Assembly (NCBI GenBank): GCA_964443315.1
Contig: CAYUCP010000011.1
Coordinates: forward strand, 1 to 22,453
Direction: 5' to 3'
Origin: JAGOTP01 sp964443315
GTDB taxonomy: Bacteria > Patescibacteriota > Patescibacteriia > 2-12-FULL-60-25
DNA: 22,453 nucleotides
Under the pieces are notes generated by a model. The model was not told the origin of the DNA, searched no databases, and saw nothing but the letters and a program-made list of their open reading frames with translations. The first letter of the stretch is position 1; each line of letters opens with the position of its first letter. The position numbers and the translations under genes were made by a program. Shown here piece by piece: positions 16,406 through 22,453 of this stretch.

Positions 16406-18553
16406 TTAGGAAGCGGTGATGGATTCGCTTCCTTCGTCGGAGTTGAGGCCGAGCATGCCGAGGATGTTGGTCGCTGGCATATCTGCGACGATCTTGAAGG
16501 CCATACTTTGGCGCAGTTTGTTCACCGCGCTAAGTGCGTCCTCCTGACCGGCGAGAACCGGAATGACCGCATCCAGAAGCTGGCTTGCAGTCATAGTAGT
16601 CATGACACCGGGGTTCATATCCCTGATTGCCTTCTGGATAGCAGGCAGAGCCTGCGTCACCATGCTAAGGGCCCCATCTGCCAAACCGTTACCGGTGGCA
16701 GGGGTGGAGAGCCCATCAGCGAGCATGGGGAGCGTGCCCCCCATATCCTGGTAGGCGCCTGCGAGCGCCATGACTTCGGAAAGGACCCGGCCGAGCCTGC
16801 CATCGCCACCGACGAGGTGGAGGTGGATGTTCGGCGCGAGCGCTCGCATGACCTGGACGCGCGCGTCTGCCTCGATCTTAGCAAGTTCGATAGCATGAGC
16901 CAGTTGGCGCTGCTCTTGTTCGAGCTGCACGAGGACCGGAGCCTGCTGATAGAGTGTCGCAAGCTGCTGCTGGGCATTGATTTCGATTTCCTTGGTACCG
17001 CGTTCGCGGTCAAGTTCTGCCTGGTTCCGCCTTGCAGTGACTTCAACCTCAGCGAGGCCTTGGTCACGTGTGACAGTTACCCGAGCAGCATCGTTCTGAA
17101 TTTCGCGTTCGGCGACATCAGCACGTGCGAGGCCGGTTGCTGCCTCAGTAGCGCGAGTTGCCTCAGCGCGGACTTTAGCTGCTTCCGCAATCCTCAGAGC
17201 GCCATCTGCCTCCCGTTGTGCGGTGAGCAGTGCATTCTTCGTTTGTGCTTCGACTTCCACAGTGGCTGCTTCGGCTTCGCCTCGAGCTCGGATGAGTCGA
17301 GACTGTGCTTCGGATTCCACTTGGATGGTAGACGCAGCTGCTTCGGCTTCAGTTCGAACGCGGAGTGCTTCTGCAGCAGTTCCTGCTTCGACGAGCTTAA
17401 CAGCGCGTTCGCGATCTGCCCTTGCAGAGTCTTCACGTGCGAGACGTGTTGCTTCTGCTTCGGTCAGTGCGGCTTTGCGCTCCTGTTCGCGAGTCTGTTC
17501 TGTACCCTTTCGGGTTGCATCAGCTTCGGTCTCTTGGAGAGCAAGCCTCTGATCGAGTTCCAGTTGGTTTTGCTTAACTTGGGCGTCGCGCTGGACTTGT
17601 GCCAGCTTAACACCCTTATCAAGCTCAACCTGCTGGAGGTTAACTCGCTGCTGCTCTTCAGCTGCAGCAAGAGTTCGCCTCGTTTGCTCGAGGGCTAGCT
17701 CGTGCTGGCGAATAGATAGCTCTTCAGTGGTGTCCAGCTTGGAGCGCTGAACGTCACGTTCTGCACCAAGTTGCTGCGCCTCCGTCTCACGACGGGTGAG
17801 TGCATCAACTTCGGCTTCGCGACGTTCGCGTCCTTGGACATTCTCATGGGTAGCTAGCTCTGCAGCGTTGATGTTGATAGTGCTGTCACGCTTGACTTGC
17901 GCCTGCGCTTGCTCTACCAACTTCTGATATGCTTCGCCACCGAGCTCACTCACCTTCAGCAGCGTCAGGTTATACCCGAGCGACTTGAGGGTGGTGTTGA
18001 CTTTGTCCTGGGCCGAGTCCGCCAGGTTCTGGCGGTTCTTGATGACTTCAGACAGCTGCATTCCTGCAGCCGCGTCGATCAGTTCGGCCTCAGTGACCTC
18101 TTGGATCGATTTGATCAAGGAGGGGATGTCGTAGCCGACGCGCATTGCGGCGATTTCGGCATGCTCTTCATCGAGCTTTGCGACGACGTGAGCCGTGAGC
18201 GTGTAGGGCACGTGCCCTGCATCCAGGACGTTCACGCCCTCGACCGCCACCACGAAGGTGATGGTCTTGAGCGCCGTGACCTGGGTGAAGCTGTTCCGCC
18301 AGTAGATCGATGGCTGCTTCGCAGCGGCCCCGAATACTTGCGTTTCTTTACTGAGAACGAAGTTGTGCCGGCCTGTGCCGGATACAACATGGATCTCATC
18401 CGTTGGAACGACAACTCGTCGGCCGAAGCCGAGAAGCCGTCCTCCCGTTTGGACACGAACCATGAGCTTCTGAGCTGTTTCTTCGGGGGTAGTTGACCCC
18501 TTCATCATGAGCTCCATTTCGCGCTCTTCGTCGTTCCGTCGGCGCATGATCAT
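16406..18553 (-). CDS. Flotillin-like SPFH (band 7) coiled-coil protein, 715 aa
   Basis: The start at 18551-18553 (MIMRRRNDEEREMEL) has an AAGGA ribosome site nine bases upstream; a longer frame runs back into the leader and is rejected. An SPFH-like domain spans about 30-215 (VVVPTDEIHVVSGTGRHNFV … DEEHAEIAAMRVG … LGYNLTLLKVSELG). A long Ala/Glu/Arg/Gln-rich coiled coil covers about 215-565, with flotillin-like repeats (RARGEAEAATVEVEAQTKNA). The tail (about 571-715) holds NIHLHLVGGDG and weakly amphipathic helices, as flotillins have. Flotillins form large oligomeric cages at membranes. Unlike most SPFH proteins, this one has no hydrophobic N-terminal segment, so membrane contact would need another feature or partner. 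No NfeD gene, the usual bacterial companion, is adjacent. The DNA is GC-rich (33/60 at 16861-16920). It is monocistronic, with its own promoter, long leader and terminator. Confidence 0.82.
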   Translation of the reverse strand: MIMRRRNDEEREMELMMKGSTTPEETAQKLMVRVQTGGRLLGFGRRVVVPTDEIHVVSGTGRHNFVLSKETQVFGAAAKQPSIYWRNSFTQVTALKTITFVVAVEGVNVLDAGHVPYTLTAHVVAKLDEEHAEIAAMRVGYDIPSLIKSIQEVTEAELIDAAAGMQLSEVIKNRQNLADSAQDKVNTTLKSLGYNLTLLKVSELGGEAYQKLVEQAQAQVKRDSTININAAELATHENVQGRERREAEVDALTRRETEAQQLGAERDVQRSKLDTTEELSIRQHELALEQTRRTLAAAEEQQRVNLQQVELDKGVKLAQVQRDAQVKQNQLELDQRLALQETEADATRKGTEQTREQERKAALTEAEATRLAREDSARADRERAVKLVEAGTAAEALRVRTEAEAAASTIQVESEAQSRLIRARGEAEAATVEVEAQTKNALLTAQREADGALRIAEAAKVRAEATRATEAATGLARADVAEREIQNDAARVTVTRDQGLAEVEVTARRNQAELDRERGTKEIEINAQQQLATLYQQAPVLVQLEQEQRQLAHAIELAKIEADARVQVMRALAPNIHLHLVGGDGRLGRVLSEVMALAGAYQDMGGTLPMLADGLSTPATGNGLADGALSMVTQALPAIQKAIRDMNPGVMTTMTASQLLDAVIPVLAGQEDALSAVNKLRQSMAFKIVADMPATNILGMLGLNSDEGSESITAS

Positions 18554-18694
18554 GAATTCTCGTCCTTTCTTGTGTAAATTGTTCCTTGCTATGTCAAAGG
18601 TCCACATATGTGGGGAAGAGAACATCAGGCAGCGATTGCCGTAGTTCTCATCACCACGCGTCCGTCCACCCATCACGATGGAAGAACTATGAGT
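18554..18694 (-). promoter_or_regulatory. Structured 5' leader of the flotillin-like gene
   Basis: A leader of about 141 nt is predicted. It contains TAGTTCT/AGAACTA arms (18642-18648 and 18683-18689) enclosing a CCATC-GT-GATGG hairpin. It also contains a perfect 12-base palindrome CCACATATGTGG (18602-18613), the 15-base element at 18582-18596, and the AAGGA ribosome site. No coding frame with support was seen in it. Confidence 0.5.
18582..18596 (-). repeat. 15-base inverted copy, 5' side of the flotillin-like gene
   Basis: TTCCTTGCTATGTCA is the exact reverse complement of 16367-16381. In the mRNA it lies about 29 nt before the start codon, so the two untranslated regions could pair over 15 bases. 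Confidence 0.8.
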
Positions 18695-18700
18695 CCTGGA

Positions 18701-18729
18701 ATTATAGTATAAAGATGAATAAAAGTAAA
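18701..18729 (-). promoter_or_regulatory. Promoter of the flotillin-like gene
   Basis: The minus strand reads TTTACT (18724-18729), 17 bases, TATAAT (18701-18706). Transcription would start near 18694. The rest of the interval to 18835 is AT-rich and shows no gene. Confidence 0.7.
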
Positions 18730-18835
18730 CCTATAGTTATTGATTATAAATTATTGTTAGGCTTGAGATAGCTAGTTCGATTAAATATCTAGAAATATCA
18801 TTTGAAGAGAAGGTGTGCTAACGAGATTTTTTATT

Positions 18836-18875
18836 GTGAGAAGGCCCTGAAGGGAATTAGAGGGCTCTTTCTCAC
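18836..18875 (-). terminator. Hairpin just after the DUF1361-like gene
   Basis: GTGAGAAgGCCCT (18836-18848) pairs with AGGGCtctTTCTCAC (18861-18875), a 12-bp stem with a small bulge. It begins four bases past the stop codon. On the minus strand it is followed by AATAAAAAATC instead of a T-run, so it may be a weak terminator or an end-protecting structure. Confidence 0.5.
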
Positions 18876-18878
18876 ACG

Positions 18879-19517
18879 CTAGTGTATGAGTGGAGATATC
18901 TCCTTTCTGCCCTTCAGGGCTTTTGTCTTTCGATATGATCGAAAGACGTAGTCTGTTGTGATACTCAGCAAGCTCAGTACGATCGTTATCCCGATGATAA
19001 GTACTTGCTGCCCTCTGTTATGAAGTACCTCATGCATTGCGCTGATGAGCACTTCAGGATGATAGAGAGCATCTATGCTGTTGTAGTCTAGGTACCCAAA
19101 AGAGGTACCCAGGGCTGAGAAAAAACTCAGGCCGAAATGAGAAATTACCGGATGGTTTTGAATGAGTGCAAAAGGAATACGAACGGCGAGGAGGTTGATA
19201 GCTACCGCTATCGTACTGCCAAACATGGCAATGCCTAGGAAAAGCGCTATTGCCGGTGCCTCGAGGTTATCGGCTACGTTATCCACCAAGAAAATATGGC
19301 GGATTTCAAACCCTTCATATGCCGCATTCGGCATATAGATGAGAGTTGGCCACAGGAGCAGAAATACGAATGAAAACCGAAGAGCTTTATTCAGCCTCTC
19401 CCAGCTCAGTAGCTTTTGAAGGCAGAACATGAGCATGAGAGCGGTGAGAGATAACCTGGCGTCAACCAGTATGTTCTCGACGCCATGCCCGTATACCATC
19501 GCGTGCGTATGAAACAC
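18879..19517 (-). CDS. DUF1361-like multi-pass membrane protein
   Basis: The GTG start at 19515-19517 has an AAGGAG ribosome site six bases upstream. The 212-residue protein has about five to six hydrophobic segments. Two stretches resemble DUF1361 hallmarks: YMPNAAYEGFEIRHIFL (about 61-77, like the family's LPNAPYxxTDLxHL) and LGTSFGYLDYNSIDALYHPE (about 136-155, like GxxxGRFxRWNSWDxxxxP). The C-terminus is basic (RSYRKTKALKGRKE) and probably cytosolic. The family's function is unknown. The gene is somewhat GC-richer than the background (28/60 at 19021-19080) and has its own promoter, a leader with an inverted repeat and a 3' hairpin. In these features it matches the flotillin-like and 173-aa genes. 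Confidence 0.7.
   Translation of the reverse strand: MFHTHAMVYGHGVENILVDARLSLTALMLMFCLQKLLSWERLNKALRFSFVFLLLWPTLIYMPNAAYEGFEIRHIFLVDNVADNLEAPAIALFLGIAMFGSTIAVAINLLAVRIPFALIQNHPVISHFGLSFFSALGTSFGYLDYNSIDALYHPEVLISAMHEVLHNRGQQVLIIGITIVLSLLSITTDYVFRSYRKTKALKGRKEISPLIH
18925..18947 (-). repeat. Perfect 10-base hairpin inside the DUF1361-like gene end
   Basis: GTCTTTCGAT-ATG-ATCGAAAGAC is a perfect 10-bp stem with a three-base loop in the codons for SYRKTK. Close by, CCCTTCAGGGC (18910-18920) is the exact inverse of GCCCTGAAGGG (18844-18854), so the 3' end can fold in competing ways. Confidence 0.7.
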
Positions 19518-19549
19518 GTGGTGCTCCTTTCGTATCGATCAATCTTCCA

Positions 19550-19597
19550 AGAGTGGAGATAGAGAGAGATATGAATACCTCACTGTAACTCCACTCT
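19550..19597 (-). repeat. Inverted repeat in the DUF1361-like leader
   Basis: AGAGTGGAG (19550-19558) and CTCCACTCT (19589-19597) are perfect nine-base inverted copies 30 bases apart. They lie in a predicted leader of about 120 nt, some 30 nt before the start codon. Confidence 0.6.
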
Positions 19598-19645
19598 ACA
19601 GATAACATTTCTCACTTCTTGTAAATGTGCAAAAACAACTAGGAG

Positions 19646-19674
19646 ATTGTAGCAAAGTTATGTACGGGAAGCAA
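19646..19674 (-). promoter_or_regulatory. Promoter of the DUF1361-like gene
   Basis: The minus strand reads TTGCTT (19669-19674), 17 bases, TACAAT (19646-19651) with an extended TGC before it. The start would be near 19639. Confidence 0.65.
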
Positions 19675-19705
19675 TTCTTATAGGATTATTTACTCACGAT
19701 TAAAG

Positions 19706-20335
19706 CTACTTTAGAAGTTTAAGAGAGGAAAGGACATCATCTACCTCTTTTTGGTATCCAATGTTTTGAGGGTCGGCTACAAGAGAGGTAACTTGTATAG
19801 CATACGGAGATTTTGTATCTTTTTGTACTATTATAGTATTGAATTCACCTAGACCACGGGTAGTGTAGAAAAATCCTGGAAAGGTGTTCAGCGTGATCGC
19901 TTTTTTAGGTTTTGTAATTTGCGTCATTCCATCAACGCTGATCTCTTTTATATGGGCATCAAGCCAATTACTAAGTGATGCTCCTTTAAGATCGAATAAC
20001 TCAAACGTTATGATAATACCGTCATACATTTCTGTTTGTCCTCGTTGCGTGGCACCAGTCTTATAAACCCTCGTAACTTGTCCATTATTCTGGTTATCTA
20101 TTTTCCAATCATTAGGATAGAGGATACTAAAAACTCCACTGGGATCTATGTAGCCACTTCCTCCAGCTAAGAGTTCATCAGATGGTTGAGTAGATTCTTG
20201 AGAAGCTGGTTGCTCATTTTCTAGCGTGGGAGGCATAGTTGATTGATTCTTTAATTTTGGTGACACGAAGATATAGAGACCAACTCCTATAAGGATAATG
20301 ATGCATCCTAGCATTATTTTTTGTGAGTTTTTCAC
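19706..20335 (-). CDS. Membrane-anchored protein with PsbP-like domain, 209 aa
   Basis: From a GTG start at 20333-20335 the protein has a very short cytosolic end, one membrane segment (about 8-25, MLGCIIILIGVGLYIFVS), a Gln/Ser/Pro linker (about 28-55) and one outer domain. The domain opens with GYIDPSGVFSILYPNDWKI, a clear PsbP-like start, and closes with EVDDVLSSLKLL. It differs from the other anchored proteins of the window in its short N-tail. A TATAAT box (20345-20350) lies nine bases before the GTG with no Shine-Dalgarno site. It stands alone between the DUF1361-like gene and the secreted-protein operon. The role is unknown. Confidence 0.75.
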   Translation of the reverse strand: MKNSQKIMLGCIIILIGVGLYIFVSPKLKNQSTMPPTLENEQPASQESTQPSDELLAGGSGYIDPSGVFSILYPNDWKIDNQNNGQVTRVYKTGATQRGQTEMYDGIIITFELFDLKGASLSNWLDAHIKEISVDGMTQITKPKKAITLNTFPGFFYTTRGLGEFNTIIVQKDTKSPYAIQVTSLVADPQNIGYQKEVDDVLSSLKLLK

Positions 20336-20344
20336 TTAATTAAA

Positions 20345-20350
20345 ATTATA
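20345..20350 (-). promoter_or_regulatory. -10 box of the 209-aa PsbP-like gene
   Basis: The minus strand reads TATAAT, then nine bases, then GTG. No clear -35 is seen. The leader would be about two to three bases. Confidence 0.5.
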
Positions 20351-20393
20351 CAAAACTCAATGTGAAATTGGGTAATAAATATGTAAAGCTTGG

Positions 20394-21554
20394 TTAATTT
20401 GTAAATTTAAAAGAGGATAAAAGGTTGTTATTTGAAACTTGATAGTCTGAAGTTTCAAATTGTTGGGTTTTCTCATTCATATGCGCACACATTGTGGTAG
20501 ATAGTCGTACGACAAATGAGTAATTTGGAGATGGAATAAAAAAGATACTTCCTCCACACATACCGTCTCCGAAGCCTGCTTCATATGCTTCAAGTGAAGT
20601 AGTAACTTTTTTAATTTCAGTAACGACTTTCGACGGGTTAGTAATATTTACCCATTTCTGACTCGTTATATCGTATTTATATTCTGTAGCAGACAAATCC
20701 ATATACGTAAAATCTTTGAAAGGTTTATTTTCAACGCTCACACTAATATGATTATCCTTTCCAGTAAAGCTAGTAAGTGTTTCTGATGTGCTTTTATCTT
20801 GGGTGAAGAAATTAGGGTAGGAGAATTCAAACTTATATGTATCATTTTTATATATGCTAGTAGTAGGATTAACTGTAGGTAAAACAGTTGGAGATAGTGA
20901 ATCGGGCGTTTCGCCAGTTGAGCTACTTGGTAGGGTATAATCTATGAGTACTTTATCCGTTACTTTCTTTTTCACCTCATTCACCTTATATACTTTTGCT
21001 TTGAAAACGAAATAAGTATGGTCAATCGTTCCGTCTTTTGCATAAATCGTTATAAAACCACTATCTACTACTTTTTCTTGGAAGTCGGGGACTGCGATAT
21101 CTGTTTTATACAGAGTATCTGCCATTACTGATTTTAATCCATGATACGTTTTGCCATCAGCATTTGGTGGCGCTTCTGCACCCAGACTCCAGTCTTTATA
21201 ATATCCATATTGAAACGAATCAGCGCGTAATAATTCATCATTATAAAGAACGATGTATTCTTTCCCTGTTCCGCTTTCTTTAAAATCTAGCGTAATATCT
21301 CCGAAAAGTACTTCTTCGTTTTTTCCTGTGCACTCAGAATTTGTTACTACTGGAGTATCATTTGTTTCTTCAGTAATCACAGGATTGAGAATAGTTTCTT
21401 GAGATAACGTAGTAGGGCAGATAGTAGCCATAAAACCATTTGTCAGTACTGCCTTGGTAATTAAATCTTTATTCCAAATCTTTGCCTGTGCAAAAGACGT
21501 AGTAAAAATTACACCAATTAGTGAAAAGATAAGAGTATATATTACTTTCTTCAT
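20394..21554 (-). CDS. Secreted protein with C-terminal PsbP-like domain
   Basis: The 386-residue protein begins with a typical signal peptide (MKKVIYTLIFSLIGVIFTTS then FAQA, likely cut after AQA at residue 24), unlike the anchored relatives. The N-terminal half (about 25-215) is a beta-rich unknown domain with NEEVLFGDITLDFKESGTGK and an YYKDWSLGAEAPPNADGKT loop. A Ser/Thr/Pro linker (about 220-245) leads to a PsbP-like domain opening with TYKFEFSYPNFFTQ. Cys residues (CPTT, ECTGK, DGMCGGS, TTMCAHM) may form disulfides outside the cell. Its ATG overlaps the stop of the 100-aa gene upstream by four bases, so the two are translated together. Confidence 0.78.
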   Translation of the reverse strand: MKKVIYTLIFSLIGVIFTTSFAQAKIWNKDLITKAVLTNGFMATICPTTLSQETILNPVITEETNDTPVVTNSECTGKNEEVLFGDITLDFKESGTGKEYIVLYNDELLRADSFQYGYYKDWSLGAEAPPNADGKTYHGLKSVMADTLYKTDIAVPDFQEKVVDSGFITIYAKDGTIDHTYFVFKAKVYKVNEVKKKVTDKVLIDYTLPSSSTGETPDSLSPTVLPTVNPTTSIYKNDTYKFEFSYPNFFTQDKSTSETLTSFTGKDNHISVSVENKPFKDFTYMDLSATEYKYDITSQKWVNITNPSKVVTEIKKVTTSLEAYEAGFGDGMCGGSIFFIPSPNYSFVVRLSTTMCAHMNEKTQQFETSDYQVSNNNLLSSFKFTN

Positions 21555-21853
21555 TGAAATACCTCTTTCATGCGAGTTTTAATATCCTGATATAAATTTC
21601 CTGAATCTGGGTTAAGGTTTTCTTTAGTAGATGTCGTTTGTTTTTTTTCAGATACTTGATTCGAGGTGGTTTTAGGGAGTTGTTTTCTGTAATTTTGAAA
21701 GATATATATTCCCCCAGAAATAATACATACACTTATTATGAGAAGGAGGAGCAAAAAGTTCTTCTTAGATTTCTTTTCAACTGGTTGAGGATTTTGAGGT
21801 GGAACTGGTGTGGTTGCAGATACTAGAGGTTGAGGAGGTGTTTCTAATTCCAT
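21551..21853 (-). CDS. Small single-pass membrane protein, 100 aa
   Basis: The start at 21851-21853 (MELETPPQPLVSATTPVPPQ) is set by the promoter at 21862-21890; an ORF start at 21871 lies at the -10 box and is rejected. There is a Pro-rich cytosolic tail, then KKSKKN, one membrane segment (about 34-53, FLLLLLIISVCIISGGIYIF) and a short hydrophilic outer stalk. The N-terminal design matches the PsbP-like proteins at 8301 and 12105, but no head domain follows. The secreted protein encoded next, overlapping by four bases, may be its partner. It could also be a truncated family member. Confidence 0.65.
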   Translation of the reverse strand: MELETPPQPLVSATTPVPPQNPQPVEKKSKKNFLLLLLIISVCIISGGIYIFQNYRKQLPKTTSNQVSEKKQTTSTKENLNPDSGNLYQDIKTRMKEVFQ

Positions 21854-21861
21854 GTGATTTA

Positions 21862-21890
21862 AGTATTTCAATTAAGAAATGGGAAGTCAA
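21862..21890 (-). promoter_or_regulatory. Promoter of the small anchor/secreted-protein operon
   Basis: The minus strand reads TTGACT (21885-21890), 17 bases, AATACT (21862-21867), eight bases, ATG. It carries the same TTGAAATACTTA block as the promoter at 12825-12853. Confidence 0.7.
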
Positions 21891-21947
21891 TACGATGGTA
21901 GGCTATATTTATTCAATTTTTATTACACATTTATTATCTAGTTTGTT

Positions 21948-21953
21948 TATCAT
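21948..21953 (+). promoter_or_regulatory. -10 box of the DinB-like gene
   Basis: TATCAT lies six bases before the ATG at 21960, so this transcript too would be leaderless. The -35 is not convincing. Confidence 0.4.
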
Positions 21954-21959
21954 AGTTGT

Positions 21960-22453
21960 ATGAATAATCTTTCGGTTAGAATTTTATTTGAACAGCTTAA
22001 AGCTGTCCATAGCGCACTTGAACAAACTATGGAGGGCGTAACGGATGAAGTTGCTCACTTCATGCCTCCAGGAAAAGCTAATCCGATCGCTGGTACCTGT
22101 GCACATCTCATATTTTCAGAAGATATGTTCATTCACAATTTTCTCAAAAAGGATAAACCACTCCTTGAAACGACATTTAAAGGTAAAACGGGTGCAAGTG
22201 AGACTCATCCTATGGAGTGGGAAGTAGCTTATCCGAAGTGGTTAAAAGAAGTAAAAGTAGATATGGAAAAATTTCAAGAATATGCAAAAGCAGTTTTTGC
22301 AGCGAGTGAAGAGTACGTTTCAACACTAACTGATGAGGATTTAGAAAAAGGTGTGGATATGAGTGCATTTGGGATGGGGGAGAAAAAAGTCCATGATTTC
22401 ATCGCAAATTTAATCAGTGGTCATGCATACTCAATCATGGGAGAAGTTGCCGT
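21960..22453 (+). CDS. DinB-like four-helix protein, 3' end cut by window edge
   Basis: The first 164 residues are visible. Two features fit the DinB/YfiT-like superfamily: an early helix with H49 (PIAGTCAHLIFSEDMFI) and a C-terminal helix ISGHAYSIMGEVA, like the family's HxxxHxGEI segment. H155 is present, but the second His of that HxxxH is replaced by Ile, so the metal site may be incomplete. These proteins are small cytosolic helical bundles; several act as thiol-dependent transferases, and many are uncharacterised. The gene is divergent from the anchored-protein operon and has a -10 box directly before the ATG. The stop lies beyond the window. Confidence 0.75.
   Translation, partial: MNNLSVRILFEQLKAVHSALEQTMEGVTDEVAHFMPPGKANPIAGTCAHLIFSEDMFIHNFLKKDKPLLETTFKGKTGASETHPMEWEVAYPKWLKEVKVDMEKFQEYAKAVFAASEEYVSTLTDEDLEKGVDMSAFGMGEKKVHDFIANLISGHAYSIMGEVA

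Noticed and set aside
16508..17698. Plus-strand 396-aa Cys/Ser-rich frame opposite the flotillin-like gene
   Set aside because: It is the antisense image of the Ala/Glu/Arg coiled coil, with no ribosome site or recognisable domain.
16367..18596. Insertion element bounded by the 15-base inverted repeats
   Set aside because: There is no transposase, the flanks (GGGGC and AAGGT) show no duplication, and the promoter and terminator lie outside the repeats.
1..22453. CRISPR arrays, tRNA/rRNA genes, integrases, transposases
   Set aside because: I looked for regularly spaced repeats, conserved RNA cores and mobile-element proteins on both strands and saw none; a dedicated search could still find a diverged tRNA.

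Overview
The window is a scaffolded metagenome-style contig: three runs of exactly 100 N (3832-3931, 5516-5615, 12870-12969) mark gaps of unknown size. Most of the sequence is AT-rich. It carries many single-pass proteins with a short cytosolic tail, a Pro/Ser/Thr-rich linker and a PsbP-like outer domain, plus an RND pump without any outer-membrane partner. Most of its promoters place the -10 box 6-9 bases before the start codon, so leaderless transcripts seem common. These traits suggest a Candidate Phyla Radiation (Patescibacteria-like) bacterium. That is inference: there is no rRNA or other marker gene here.

Layout. Positions 1-5358 (minus) hold a periplasmic-adaptor gene, an RND transporter gene and a truncated unknown gene, apparently one operon behind a clear promoter at 5423-5451. 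Positions 5470-6279 (minus) hold an unknown gene with an acidic, repeat-like tail broken by a gap. Positions 6304-7352 hold a GC-rich unknown gene (173 aa, minus) with a long structured leader and a large hairpin downstream. Positions 7416-8213 (plus) encode an HD-domain protein. Positions 8301-12818 (minus) hold two PsbP-like anchored proteins, an MFS exporter, an unknown membrane protein and an anchored protein with a carboxypeptidase-regulatory-like domain. Positions 12970-16283 (plus) are a two-component cluster: GAF histidine kinase (5' end lost), Rcp1-type receiver, receiver-histidine kinase hybrid, and a separate receiver. Positions 16406-18553 (minus) encode a GC-rich flotillin-like coiled-coil protein. 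Positions 18879-19517 (minus) encode a DUF1361-like membrane protein. Positions 19706-21853 (minus) hold three more anchored or secreted proteins, two with PsbP-like domains. Position 21960 to the end (plus) is a DinB-like protein cut by the window edge.

Two styles of gene are mixed. The AT-rich genes mostly lack Shine-Dalgarno sites and sit directly behind a -10 box. Three genes (6491-7012, 16406-18553, 18879-19517), of which two are markedly and one slightly GC-richer, have good Shine-Dalgarno sites, leaders of about 120-305 nt with inverted repeats, and hairpins at their 3' ends. The flotillin-like gene also has a perfect 15-base complementarity between its 5' and 3' untranslated regions. 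Three of the anchored-protein promoters share a block (TTGACT-N13-TTGRAATACTTA) beyond the usual -35/-10 match, which hints at a cell-surface regulon. No tRNA, rRNA, CRISPR array, transposase or integrase was seen.
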